Below are positions 45,346 through 55,900 of a stretch of DNA of 64,000 bases, one piece after another. Source of the stretch: Ovis canadensis. Lineage: Eukaryota; Chordata; Mammalia; Artiodactyla; Bovidae. Position 1 is the stretch's first letter; the number at the start of each line of letters is the position of its first letter. The notes under the pieces are model-generated. The model searched no databases. It worked only from the letters and a program-made list of their open reading frames with translations, and was not told the DNA's origin. The position numbers and the translations under genes were made by a program. The DNA lies in the NCBI RefSeq assembly GCF_042477335.2, contig NC_091245.1:119198501-119262500 (forward strand). The letters run 5' to 3'.

Positions 45346-45637
45346 AGTGAAAGTCACTCAGTCTTGTCCAACTCTTTATGACCCCATAGACTATACAATC
45401 CGTGGAATTCTCCAGGCTAGAATACTGGAGTGGGTAGCCGTTCCTTTCTCCAGGGTATCTTCCCAACCTAGGGGTCAAACCCAGGTCTCCCTCATTTCAG
45501 GTGGATTCTTTACCAGTTGAGCCACCAGGGAAGTCCAGGAATACTGGAGTGGGTAGCTTATCCCTTCTTCAGTGGATCTTCCTGACCCAGGAATCTCCTG
45601 CATTGCAGGCGGATTCTTTACCAGGGAAGCTCTAGGA
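45346..45637 (-). mobile_element. Dimeric Bov-tA SINE
   Basis: Antisense body (AGTGAAAGTCACTCAGTCTT) then two antisense heads (GTTGAGCCACCAGGGAAGTC near 45520 and a shortened one ending CCAGGGAAGC near 45630). Perfect 10-base duplications AGACAGTCTA at 45336-45345 and 45638-45647. Confidence 0.95.
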
Positions 45638-45837
45638 AGACAGTCTAGTCTTGTACAAGAAGTTACCCTCAGCATTCTCTAATTGCTAGCATGGAGATGG
45701 AGATTCTCCAATTTAGGGGCGGTTGGGTGGAAGGGTGGAGGATGCAAATGAGGGATGAGGAGGGGCATGTGGTACCACTATGCTCTCCAGATGTAACAAG
45801 AAAGCAAATTTTGGTGCCTTAACATGGAACAGCACGA

Positions 45838-45960
45838 CTTGTTCATTCATTTGAAAGATGTCTGCTGTTCTAAGTTCTGGGGTCACAGTAGCAAACAAAA
45901 CAAAGCTCCTGCCCTCAGGGAGCTTATGTGGTAGGAGAAATAGATAATAAATAAACAGGA
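45838..45960. repeat. Ancient interspersed repeat, family not identified
   Basis: CTAAGTTCTGGGGTCACAGT, AGCAAACAAAACAAAGCTCC and CTGCCCTCAGGGAGCTTATG resemble a common old mammalian repeat also present at 58200-58330; I cannot name the family with confidence. Confidence 0.55.
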
Positions 45961-46617
45961 TAGAGATAATGAGGAATGGGGCTGATTTTTAAGACAGAAG
46001 TGCAAGGAAGGCCTCTTTGGGAATGTTGTTCCAGTGTCATTTTTAAGCAAACAACAGAATGAAGTGAGGAAGACAGCTGCTTGTATATGCGAAGGCAAAG
46101 GGGGGTGGGTTCCAAGGCAAAGGCCCCACAGTGGTAGTATCTCATGCATTTGAGGTCATCTTGGGGAAGGTGGGTAGAGGTGAGGTCGTGGGGGCTGTGG
46201 TCCAAGGGTGAGGCAGACATTATGGGCCCTGGAAGCCAGTTTGAATGAACTTTGGTGCATCTGAGTGCATCTGATTCAGGGTCTGCTGAGCACCTTCTCC
46301 GGGGCGGGCATGTCCTAAGACCTGGCGATACTCCGGTGAACAGTCGTAGCCCCCACTTTCGTGCAGCTTATGGTCTAGGAAAGGGTGACCGACAAAGAGA
46401 GGGAGTCCAGGACCCAATTGTCAGTGCTGAGGGGGCACTTGGAGGGGCAAAGGGCTCAGGAAAGACCTTCCAGAGATGTCGCTAAAGCCGGAGGAATCCT
46501 GTATTCTGTGTTCTAGACCCAGTTTTGCTCATTTGCTATTTCAGTCCAGTTCCTCTCTGAGCCTCTACTTTCTTGTGTATAGAATGGGAATAATAATAAT
46601 ATCTGTTCTTTAAAAGA

Positions 46618-46793
46618 AAAAATGGCAGAGGATGAGATGGTTGGAGAGCATCACCGACTCAGTGGACATGAATTTGAGCAGACTTCAGGAGGTAGAGAAG
46701 GACAGGGAAGCCTGGGGTGCTGCCGTCCGTGGGATCACAAAGAGTTGGTCATGACTAACCGACTGAACAACAACAACAACAACAACAAAAACA
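46618..46793 (+). mobile_element. BovB 3' tail insertion with (AAC)n
   Basis: GAGGATGAGATGGTTGGAGA, GACTCAGTGGACATGAATTT, GACAGGGAAGCCTGG and GACTAACCGACTGAACAAC, ending in an (AAC)n run at 46766-46792. Confidence 0.9.
46766..46792. repeat. (AAC)n microsatellite
   Basis: About nine AAC units terminating the BovB-tail insertion, a typical origin of trinucleotide repeats in ruminant SINE and BovB tails. Confidence 0.9.
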
Positions 46794-47051
46794 GGGTCAT
46801 AGATGTCAAAATGCTTTGAAAACTGTAAAGCCCCAAATAGATGTGAAACACTGCTATTCTCTTGTTGCATGGGTTTCTTTTCCTATGTATTAGGACTCTG
46901 TTTGTTAATGCAAAGACTCCTGGCCTCTCTCCCTCCTCTGGAGACCAACCAGAGCTGGTGGCTCAGTCTTTGAAGATCTAAGCCAAGCTTCTCAACCAGA
47001 GGACTGGTTGCAACCTGTAGACTCCTCACGTACTGTGGACACCAGTGTGGC

Positions 47052-47170
47052 TGGAAATGGCAACCCACTCCAGTATGCTTGTCTGGGAAATCCCATGAAC
47101 AGAGGGCCCTGGCTGGGCTACAGTCCATGTGATCGCAAAGAATCGGACACAACTGAGCGACTAATGCACA
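47052..47170 (+). mobile_element. Bov-A SINE body
   Basis: GGAAATGGCAACCCACTCC, TGGCTGGGCTACAGTCCATG and GACACAACTGAGCGACTAAT: a headless Bov-A monomer. Confidence 0.9.
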
Positions 47171-48166
47171 CCAGACTTGGCTCTGTCCAGAGAGGCAGTT
47201 CTCTGCAGTAAGAGGCCCTCAGCCAGGGAAAGAGCAAAGCCTGCTCTTTTTATAAAGAAGGTCCATCTTGGGAGTAAATTTTCATCAGCAGATTGGCAAG
47301 GTCATAGGTTAACACCAAATAATCTCCAACGAACTTAGAATGAAGTGCTTTCCACAAATCTTATTCCATGATTGAAAAGCTCTTTTTCCTAGGTCCCTTT
47401 AGGAAGAAGAGAATTTCCTTTCAATTATCATGGGCTTTATGCACATCCACCTGATGTTCCAGGGTATTTTCTTCAATCAGAGTTGTCCTATGGAAGCCTC
47501 ACCCTCCTCATCTGAAACACCCAGTCTTGATTCATAGGGGAATACTGGCTGGGTTTAAGTACTGGCTCTATGACTCTGAGCACCTGGGCTTCAGTGACTG
47601 TCTGGGAAATGAGGGGATGAGACCACAAGACTCAGGACTCTTCCTTTTCAATGACACCTCCCTGCCATCTTGTCCTGTCTGAGAAGTCACCACGTCCCTT
47701 GATTTTACCTTGATGTTTCCCTTTCCATGGTCTCTTTCTGCATCTCCCCCCAGTTTAGGGAAAAACACAAGTCCCTGGAGAGGATTCCTGCCTAATATGA
47801 TATTGTGTGGAACATGTAGTTAACCGTTAGTGGTCAATAAACACAATAGCAAAATAACAGACCCCCAAATAGCGAGTTTTTCTTTGCTCATTTAGACGTG
47901 CAGCCATTGCCATCTCGGTACTCCCGGAGCTGTGTCTCCTCATCAGCACAAGCTTCTACTTCTCTGACAGGCTAATAACATAAGAGTCTATTTACTCCCA
48001 CCTGAGAGTCAAAGTTCCTAGGGCTGCTGCTTCATTCCCAGTTTTAATGGCACTTATTTTCAATGGATATATGCTTTCATTAGCATAGATTTCTGTTGAA
48101 AAGGCAGTTAACTATTTTTTTTTTTTTCAAAGCAGGAATGGCTAACTGTGGGTTTATAGGTAAGCT
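47171..48166. other. Intron DNA, mostly unrecognised
   Basis: A weak sense MIR piece may lie at 47545-47620 (ACTGGCTCTATGACTCTGAG; AAATGAGGGGATGAG). No exon or other named element. Confidence 0.4.
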
Positions 48167-48177
48167 AAAGACACTAG

Positions 48178-49019
48178 CTGGAAGAAGCACAAGCTGGAAT
48201 CAAGATAGCCAGGAGAAATATCAATAACCTCAGATACGCAGATGACACCACCCTTATGGCAGAAAGTGAAGAGGAACTAAAAAGCCTCTTGATGAAAGTG
48301 AAAGAGGAGAGTGAAAAAGTTGCCTTAAAGCTCAACATTCAGAAAACTAATATCATGGCATCTGGTCCCATCACTTCATGGCAAATAGATGGGGAAACAG
48401 TGGAAACAGTGGCAGGCTTTATTTTGGGGGGCTCCAAAATCACTGCAGATGGTGACTGCAGCCATGAAATTAAAAGATGCTTACTCCTTGGAAAGAAAGT
48501 TATGACCAACCTAGATACCATATTAAAAAGCAGAGACACTACTTTGCCAACAAAGGTCCATCTAGTCAAGGCTATGGTTTTTCCTGTGGTCATGTATGGA
48601 TGTGAGAGTTGGACTGTGAAGAAAGCTGAGGCCCGAAGAACTGATGCTTTTGAACTGTGGTGTTGGAGAAGACTCTTGAGAGTCCCTTGGACTGCAAGGC
48701 GATCCAACCAGTCCATCCTAAAGGAGATCAGTCCTGGGTGTTCATTGGAAGGACTGATGCTGAAGCTGAAACTCCAATCCTTTGGCCACCTCATGTGAAG
48801 AGTTGACTCAGTGGAAAAGACCCTGATGCTGGGAGGGATTGGGGGCAGGAGGAGAAGAGGATGACAGAGAATGAGGTGGCTGGATGGCATCAACGACTCG
48901 ATGGACATGAGTTTGGGTAAACTTCAGAAGTTAGTGATGGACAGGGAGGCCTGGCGTGCTGCAATTCACGGGGTCACAAAGAGTCAGACACGACTGAGTG
49001 ACTGAATTGAACTGAACTG
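48178..49019 (+). mobile_element. BovB (RTE) LINE, 5'-truncated, uninterrupted
   Basis: The plus strand encodes the C-terminal part of BovB ORF2, with the Y-A-D-D motif at about 48235-48246, then M-A-E-S-E-E-E-L-K-S, F-P-V-V-M-Y-G-C-E-S-W-T and L-W-C-W-R-R-L-L-R-V-P-W-T. It is open for 180 codons (48256-48798) until a stop replaces an arginine codon, followed by a frameshift. It ends with the usual CTGAATTGAACTGAACTGA tail. Perfect 11-base duplications AAAGACACTAG at 48167-48177 and 49020-49030. This is the least decayed BovB in the window, but only about a quarter of the full element, so inactive. Confidence 0.96.
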
Positions 49020-49030
49020 AAAGACACTAG

Positions 49031-49844
49031 GGAGTCTGCTTGGTCTGAAAAAGAGTGGACTTTAAATATCTAAAGAGTTATCATGTATTCTAAATGTTTC
49101 TGGATACTGGGGCCCAAGGGCTATCCAGGAAGAGCTTCTGGATATCTGGGAAGGGCATAGGGGCTGAACCAAGTGCAGTCTGAGAAGTAGAGTTGGGAGT
49201 GCAGCTGGGATGGAAAGTTAACATGCAGTCCTCCTGGAGTGGGAGTGCTTCCCCCAAAAGTCTGGACCTGGGTGAGCCAGCCTGACATGTGGCAGCTGGG
49301 AAGGTGTGAGGAGTCAGGGACAGTGGGCCAGCTTTCTACTGGAAGGAAGGAGACAGCATTGAAATGGTCCTTTGAGGCAAACCTCTTGGACTCAAAAGAG
49401 GAAGTGCAACTCATCTGTGGGGGTTGAGGGCAGAAAGAGAAGGTAGAAGCAAGAAGCACGCACAAGTGGGACCAATGGGGTAAGTCACAAGGAAGCAGAG
49501 TCTGCCTTTGCTGAGAACTTACTGACAGCAGGAAGGGCCTGGATGGGCTGGGCTGTCTCCTGAGATGGGGAGTTCAGTGCAAAGTACTGGTAAGCACGAA
49601 TCAGGAACATATGAGGGGCTTCCAGGATGAAGCAGGTGGTGATCCCTAAGACCCTTTAAGTTATGAGTCCACCATTCTATGAGATTTTTAAAAGTGCATA
49701 CCAAGATAGTCATCTAATGTGTAACCTAGCTAACCACATAGCAAATAAAATCACAAACAATTTCACATTCTAATGGGTTTGTGCTTTCACAAGCTAAAAC
49801 CTGTAACTTTATTATTAGGGAGAACCTTACTGGTAATGTTTATT
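49031..49844. other. Intron DNA, nothing recognised
   Basis: No exon or named repeat between a BovB and an L1 tail. The longest frame is 114 residues with no recognised domain. Confidence 0.4.
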
Positions 49845-49982
49845 ACCTTGATTGAGGTGATGGCTTCATGGGTGGATACATATGTCCAAACTCATCAAAT
49901 TAAATATTAAATATGTGCAGTTTTTTGTATGTCAGTTATACTTCAATAAAGCTGTCAATTAAAAACCTGTAAGTTAAAAAAA
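49845..49982 (+). mobile_element. L1 3' end (older L1M type)
   Basis: GATGGCTTCATGGGTGGATA, CATATGTCCAAACTCATCAA, AAATATGTGCAGTTTTTTG and TTATACTTCAATAAAGCTGT are the conserved end of older mammalian L1 with a polyadenylation signal AATAAA. Confidence 0.88.
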
Positions 49983-50002
49983 TCCAGGACCTTATTGGTC
50001 AT

Positions 50003-50216
50003 CTAATCCATGGTTGGTCAACTATGGCCTGCTGGCTGTTTTTACAAATAAAGGTTTATTAGAACAGTCATGCTCATTCACTTATACATTTTCTTTGACG
50101 GTTTTCATGTTATAATGGCAAAGTTGAGTAGTTGCAACAGTGACCAAATGGACTGTGAAGCCTAAAATGCTTATTTTCTGGCCCTTTAGAGAAAAGGTTT
50201 GCCACCCTTCAATCTA
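50003..50216. mobile_element. hAT-Charlie-type DNA transposon (probably MER1 group)
   Basis: GGTTGGTCAACTATGGCCTG, TTTACAAATAAAGGTTTATT, GAGTAGTTGCAACAGTGACC and CTGGCCCTTTAGAGAAAAGG, then TTTGCCACCC: the arrangement of the old hAT element whose end reads CAGGGGTCGGCAAAC. The family name is from memory and less certain than the class. Confidence 0.65.
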
Positions 50217-50220
50217 ATCC

Positions 50221-50364
50221 GGGACTTCCCTGATGGCCCAGACAGTAAAGAATCTGCCTACAGTACAGGGGACTAGGGTTCTATCCTCTGGAGAAGGGAA
50301 TGGCTACCCACCCCAGTATTCTTGCCTAGAGAATTTCATGGACAGAGGAGCCTGGTGGTGTACA
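50221..50364 (+). mobile_element. Bov-tA SINE, shortened head
   Basis: GGGACTTCCCTGATGGCCCA and CAGGGGACTAGGGTTCTATC lead directly to CTGGAGAAGGGAATGGCTAC and GAGGAGCCTGGTGGTGTACA. The head lacks its last ~12 bases and the body stops early. TCTAATC occurs on both sides (about 50212 and 50373). Confidence 0.88.
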
Positions 50365-50414
50365 GGCCTCAGTCTAATCGAAGCCCCCATTTTATAGGTA
50401 AGAGAATGGAGGCT

Positions 50415-50695
50415 GGGCCTCCCTGGTGGGCCAGTGGTTAAGAATCTGCCTTTCAATGGAGGGGACACCAGTTTGAGCCCTGGTGCGGGAAGGACCCACA
50501 TGCCATAGGGCACTGAAGCCCATGCACCACAAGTACTGAAGCCCACGTGCCCTAGAGCCTGGGCTCCGCAACAAGAGAAGCCACCTCAATGAGAAGAATG
50601 CGCATCAGAACTGGAGAGTAGCCCCCGCTCACCGCAACTAGAGAAAGCCTGTGCACAGCAATCGAGACCCAGCGCAGCCAAAACTTACAAAAAAG
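50415..50695 (+). mobile_element. CHR-2-type SINE, long form
   Basis: GGGCCTCCCTGGTGGGCCAG, GTTTGAGCCCTGGTGCGGG, CATGCACCACAAGTACTGAA, CCGCAACAAGAGAAGCCACC and GACCCAGCGCAGCCAAAAC: the full-length cetartiodactyl CHR SINE with its extended 3' body. Confidence 0.92.
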
Positions 50696-52019
50696 AAAAC
50701 AGAGACTGACATCGTTCAGTGACTTCCTTTAGGCTGAGTAAGTTGGTGACTGAATTGGTTTAAGAATCACAGCATCTGACACTCAAGCTGGTGTTTCTCT
50801 ACCTCAGTCCATATTTCCCAACCCTGGCTGTTCTCTGTACAAGCACCTCTTCACGGCCTGCCACGTTCATATTCCACAGACCCAGAGCCCCAGGGCGGAG
50901 GTGGACTGACTGGCCCATGGTCACTCCACACACCTGCTGACCACGTGATGGGTCTCACCCTTGCAAGTTCTGACCCGACAAAGCTAGCTCCAAACTGCTC
51001 CTCCAGGAAGGCTGAGGCCTTGGGAGGCAGTGCAAGCTTCTGAGAGCTTCTAAGACAAGCACTCACCTGGCTCCCCGAGCCCCTCTCAGCATTAACATTC
51101 ACCTTCTGTTATTCAACAAAGGACACATTTACAACTGTCTTGAGTTCAGCCTGAAAATCCTTTTCACAGGTTTCCAGGGAAATTACTTCAAGCAGCCCTG
51201 ATGGGTTGAAATGATTTTAACACACTCAGTTGCCTTCAATTTCTTCGGTGGCGTCTGCTACAAACAGCAAAACATATGAGTACCTGATATTTACTTTCTT
51301 TTGAAATAACAGATTCCAAAAGAGACAGTGCAAAAGGAGGGGGAAAAAACCCCAAGCCCTATGTACCCACAATCATATTTAAAGGAACAAACAGGCAATC
51401 TGAGGTCCAAGTCAGGCCTCCACTTTCCCTGTGGGAGATTTCCCAGAGCGACGAGGATCAATCAGACCAACAGAACAATCTACATTTGTCCCGGAGAGTA
51501 TAAGCTGAAAGCCAGCCCCTACTTTGCCTCCCTAAGAGGGCTATTTTCCTTTTCCTTGCCATTTATAAACCTTTACATTTTCTGCATTTCCACTTCCATT
51601 ACACATCTCTCTTAGATAAGAAAGAATATTCATGCAGGAGATTAAAGTGCATCAGCAACCCTGACATAAGTGGTCAAGAGAATAAATGATGAGGTTTGTA
51701 AGTGGCCACAGGAGACCCCGCAAGCCTTGCCAAGGCGATACATTTGACATGAGTGTGGTTCCCTGGGCCCACAGTACTCCTGCCCAATTCCAACTCAAGT
51801 TCAAATTTCAAGGGTGACATTTTCTAGCCAAAGGAGGAAAGTTAATGACTGAGAGAGAAGATGGATCAACAAAGGCAGCTGTGCTTGGGGTTTAGCCAGT
51901 GGGATCTGCTGTTACTTGTACTAGTTTGCTCCTCTCAGCAGAGTCAGCTCCTAACAGCTTAAAGAAGAGAACATGTCAGCCATTGGATGGGGTGCTGGGA
52001 ATCAAAAATAAATAAGGTC

Positions 52020-52255
52020 ACTGTCTTCACATTTATTGAGAATTTATTTGTGCCAGGTCTTATGCTAGGGGTTTTACATGTGCCGTTTTTTAAATCCTTG
52101 CACAGCCCTAAGGTCAGCATTATTATCCTCATTTTATACATGTAGCACTTGCAGCTCAGAGAAGTTAAGTGACTGGCCCAAAGATGCACAGGAATTAAGT
52201 GTTGGAGCTGCGCTTTGAACTCATGGTTGTATGTGGGTGCTTCCAATCACTCAGT
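52020..52255 (-). mobile_element. MIR SINE
   Basis: TTTATTGAGAATTTATTTGT, GTTTTACATGTGCCGTTTTT, CATTATTATCCTCATTTTAT and GAAGTTAAGTGACTGGCCCA follow full-length antisense MIR. Confidence 0.88.
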
Positions 52256-53222
52256 GCCACCTCTAACATCTGGGGACTTTCTTTAACCGCAGGTGCTGGC
52301 TGACTGTGCCTCACATACTTAGTGGGGTGCTCAGGTTGAGGAACCAAGGGCACTGAGTTGCTCTATGTCATACTGAAACCAGAACTTCTGAAACTTTCAA
52401 AGGTCATTTGGAGAGGGAAGGCAGAGGGTGAGACAGGGAAGAACAAACCCAATCTATGTGGAAATACAATTGTTTATGTTGGCCTGAATTATGTGAATTA
52501 TCTTGGCTGGTGAGAGTGCCAGATGTACAGACAATCGTGCTAAGTCAGACCCTAGGGCTCCTGAAGAGGGGTCCCCGAAGGCCTCTGCAGGGATGCTGAA
52601 GATAACAGAAACACAAGATTCCAGCTGGATCTGGAGTGAGGTGGGTGGAGAAAACAGGAGGAGTCGAAAGCGGCTTCCAAGAGAAGGGAGAGTGGGATCC
52701 CCACCAAGAGCTCCCAGTTAACCAGCACAAACAGATAGATGTTTGAGGTGGGAGGGCTCGGCCTGACTTGAGGAACCCTGCTGCACCTGCACACGCTGTT
52801 TGTTTTGTTTGTTACTCCTAAGTTTCTAACACCTCTGCCTTCTCTCTACTTGGCCAGTCAGCAGAGGGAGGAAGTGAGAAAGCAAATCAGTACGTCCTGC
52901 CGTCACTTCCAGGTGCTGGGCCCAGAACATCAGCTTGGCAATCATTCTCCATGTCCCCCTTCACCACCAATATCAGCAGCACAGTCCCTCAACTCCCCTA
53001 AAATTTTCAGGGTCTGGGACAAGAATTTTTTTTTTTAAGAAGAGCCCACATACAGTATGAGTACGTATTTTAAAGTTATAATCTTACAAATTGCTAAACA
53101 AAATATGTGCTCTTCTCTGACCCTGACAACTCTAAAGCTTCATGTCTGGAAGACTGGATCCAAATTTAGAATGATCAGACTCCACCGATTTCTGCAGGAC
53201 CATGGTGGCGGGGCACAGCAGT

Positions 53223-53361
53223 CACACGGATGTGGACACTGCAGTCCATGAGGAGCACACCCACATCCCCAACAGGCATGCAGGGCCACAGACACACAGG
53301 TGCAGACCCTGCGGTCCACAGAGAGCTGATCACACCCAGGTGGGGACACTGAAGTCCACAG
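53223..53361. repeat. Degenerate tandem repeat, three units
   Basis: Three similar blocks at 53223 (CACACGGATGTGGACACTGC), 53293 (CACACAGGTGCAGACCCTGC) and 53331 (CACACCCAGGTGGGGACACT), each followed by a GTCCA(T/C) motif. Spacing is irregular (70 then 38 bases). Confidence 0.7.
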
Positions 53362-53539
53362 CCAGGTTCCATCCACACCATCATCTTCAGTTACATGGGG
53401 CCTCTGGGGTTTCCCAAGGCAGTGGAGTCCACCCCCAAGAGGCAGACGTGAGGAAAAGGTCTACAGGAGTTCTAGAAGCAGATATGAGGTTGTTTCATGG
53501 AGATTCTGAAGTCGTGGTACCTGAAGCTTACGGTCTAGA

Positions 53540-53650
53540 AAGAGGAGTCTGGACGTGTCTTCTTGGCCCTTTAGAATGCGATACAATGTGGGGTGCAGGG
53601 CTCTCTAAGGCATGGGGTCTAAGGATGAGGGTCTAAGAGGGTCTAAGATA
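53540..53650 (+). repeat. Left arm of a long inverted repeat
   Basis: The sequence from about 53540 to 53650 is the reverse complement of 53920-54025. The core 53587-53625 (TGTGGGGTGCAGGGCTCTCT and following) pairs exactly over 39 bases with 53945-53983-side sequence of the right arm; outer parts pair at roughly three bases in four. The right side contains GGGTCTAAG twice. Confidence 0.85.
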
Positions 53651-53654
53651 ATGA

Positions 53655-53860
53655 TCTTCTCTGATACCCACTGAGCATCATGTAATAATCGTTGCCCTAA
53701 GCACTCTATGGGGCTTAACTTAGGTAATTCTCACAGCTCCATGAGCTAGGAACCATTATCGCCATTTCTCAGAGGAGGAACCTGAGACACAGAACTGACA
53801 AGCTACTTGCCCAGGGTTATATCTGATGGAGTGGGCTGTCTGGCTATAGGTCTTCACTCT
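53655..53860 (-). mobile_element. MIR SINE between the inverted-repeat arms
   Basis: CACTCTATGGGGCTTAACTT, ATTATCGCCATTTCTCAGAG and CTACTTGCCCAGGGTTATAT are antisense MIR order. Confidence 0.8.
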
Positions 53861-53919
53861 TATCCGTCACTCCATGTCCCTCCTCACATGGTAGAGCCCG
53901 CCTTCAGGGCACATAAGGC

Positions 53920-54025
53920 TCTTACCACTCTTAGACCCTTGTCCTTAGACCCCATGCCTTAGAGAGCCCTGCACCCCACAGTGTATGGAGTTCTGAAGGG
54001 CTGAGAAGACATGCCTAGGCTCCTC
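53920..54025 (-). repeat. Right arm of a long inverted repeat
   Basis: ACTCTTAGACCCTTGTCCTT, AGACCCCATGCCTTAGAGAG and CCCTGCACCCCACAGTGTAT are the reverse complement of the left arm, continuing with similarity through GAGTTCTGAAGGGCTGAGAA and GACATGCCTAGGCTCCTCC. A MIR copy occupies most of the spacer. Confidence 0.85.
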
Positions 54026-54439
54026 CCTCCCAGAGGGATGCATGGCCCTCAAGATAACTTCCAATCAGGCACTATGGAGCACCTACAGTATACTTGTTGC
54101 CCATATGCCTGAATGTTTGGAATAATTTTTGTCACATCCCTGCATCTCTGATGCCTTTGATGAATCACAGATTAATTCCCAGGTCTGTGTGGTGGACTTG
54201 CTGAAGAATCATTTTGAACAGTTGGAAGTAACTTAGAAGATGAATTTTTTTCCCTTGACTCAGCTGAGATAAGGAATTGAATCTTCCCTAAGGAAGGGGT
54301 AAGCGTGGTTTGAGGGCATGTGCGGTTTGATGCCGTAGCTGATAACCAGAAAACAGTTGCTCTGCTCAGGACACAGATCTGCCTAAAAAGTGAGAGGTGG
54401 AAAACACCCGAGATGAATGAGATTTGTAGAAGCCAGTGC

Positions 54440-54473
54440 ATTGCTTCTTGGCCTTTTGGCCAAGATCCAGTGT
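54440..54473 (+). pseudogene. U2 snRNA 5'-end retro-fragment
   Basis: ATTGCTTCTTGGCCTTTTGG CCAAGATCCAGTGT matches the first 34 bases of U2 snRNA at 30 positions (mismatches are three transitions and one A-to-C). It is flanked by perfect 12-base duplications TAGAAGCCAGTG at 54427-54438 and 54475-54486. It is a 3'-truncated processed copy lacking the branch-site recognition, Sm and stem-loop III/IV parts, so it is not a functional snRNA. Confidence 0.9.
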
Positions 54474-54789
54474 CTAGAAGCCAGTGATGGTACCTGCTCT
54501 GAAACTGGGGGAGAGTACAAACCAACAAAAAGAAAACTTCTGTACCTCAACCTGGTTCTTTAAAAAGTGCAACCCATCTCTACTCAAATCAGATAATTAA
54601 AGTGAAGAAAAACACCATCAGTTTCATATTATGTTTGTAAAGTTTATTATCCAATGCTATGTTGGATATCCAACAACTCACATCTTAGATAATTATAGTT
54701 GCTTGACTTAGATAATAGCAACCCACTCTAAAATGGTAAGAAAAAAAAACCAGCAAAAACTGTCTAAAGGTGAGAATGATCAAGGAGCT

Positions 54790-54960
54790 GGGCTCAGAAC
54801 TTTTTTCCCTTTACAGCTGCATGATGCTGTTTATGTTATTTGATTTTCCTGAACCGTGGCTTTCTCACCTATAAAATGGAGTAGAAAGTATCTACCAAGG
54901 TATTGTGAGAATTAAATCAAATGATATTTGTAAAGTCTCTCGTCTATATAATGAACTTTT
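54790..54960 (+). mobile_element. MIR SINE
   Basis: GTGGCTTTCTCACCTATAAA, ATGGAGTAGAAAGTATCTAC and GTATTGTGAGAATTAAATCA match sense MIR. Confidence 0.8.
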
Positions 54961-55079
54961 TTCTTAAATTTTTTTTAATTTTAAAATTTTAAAAACTTGA
55001 ATGAAAGGTTCTTCAAATGCTATAGTGCTTTACGATTTTATAAGCGTTCACATACATGGTTTTATATAATCTCACAGTA

Positions 55080-55400
55080 ACCATTTTTCTTTTTTCCCTA
55101 CTCCATACCCTCTCTCTACAGGAAACCACTAGTTTGTTCTCTATTTCTGTGAGCCTTCTACTTTCTCATTATAGTCACTAGCTGGTTGTACTTTTTGGTT
55201 CCACATATAAGTGACATCACAATACAGTATTTGTCTTTCTCTGTCCAACTTCTTTCACAGCCTAATGTCCTCCAAGTCTATCCATGTTGCTGTAAGTGAA
55301 AAAACTTCCATCTTATTGACTAAACAGTATTCCATTTATAAATATATACATATACCACCTTTTCTGTATTCACTTGTCTGTTGATGGGCACTTAAGCTCC
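55080..55400 (-). mobile_element. L1 fragment
   Basis: GGAAACCACTAGTTTGTTCT, GGTTCCACATATAAGTGACA, TCCATGTTGCTGTAAGTG and CACTTGTCTGTTGATGGGCA are the antisense of the L1 ORF2 end and 3'UTR. Confidence 0.88.
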
Positions 55401-55835
55401 TCCCGTAGAATGTACTTTTAAAACGTGCTCTCCTCTACACGTAAGCCGTCTCCCCTTCCACTCTTCCCCCTGGCAAGCTTCTCTCATGCCGCCTTTAGGC
55501 CCTTATGGGGCAGGCTCTTCACAGCTCCAGGAGGCCTCTTCCATGTGGGGGAAACATGGTCAGGCTGGGAGCCCCGGGAAGGCACAAAGGCAGCAGAGAG
55601 CAGGGCCAACTTTTGATGAGGAATCACTCTAAGAAAGATGGGAAAATGGACAAACACATTTAAAAGAAACCCCTTGGCAGTGACAGATAACAGACCACTG
55701 GGATGGGCGGGGGGTGGGGGCAGACCTCCACAGCCAGGTGACAGTGTGTTGAGCAGAAAGGCTTTGCTGCAAGGGGAGAACAGAATTTCTCCATCTCTGC
55801 CACCACCTGGCCTTGACCTTCCAAGCCAGGCCACC

Positions 55836-55900
55836 TGCAGCGGGTCGAGAGGCCTCAGGCCCTGGGGTTCACGGGCGGGGACGTGGCTGACGCCGGTCAG
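55836..55900. other. Small CpG cluster
   Basis: GCAGCGGGTCGAGAGG, TTCACGGGCGGGGACGTGG and GACGCCGGTCAGC give about eight CpG dinucleotides in 65 bases, unusual in this CpG-poor intron. Function unknown. Confidence 0.5.

Larger units (their letters stand above)
46495..46825 (+). mobile_element. MIR SINE split by a BovB/Bov-A tail
   Basis: TTCCTCTCTGAGCCTCTACT, TATAGAATGGGAATAATAAT lie left of the insertion and ATAGATGTCAAAATGCTTTG, AAAACTGTAAAGCCC right of it, in sense MIR order. Confidence 0.75.
50701..55079. other. SINE-poor intron stretch with unusual repeats
   Basis: No ruminant SINE or LINE. Contains MIR copies, degenerate CACAC-led repeats (53223-53361), a long inverted repeat (53540-54025) and a U2 snRNA fragment (54440). 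No exon recognised. Confidence 0.5.

Noticed and set aside
48339..48908. 189-residue minus-strand open frame
   Set aside because: It is the antisense shadow of the BovB reverse transcriptase segment at 48178-49019.
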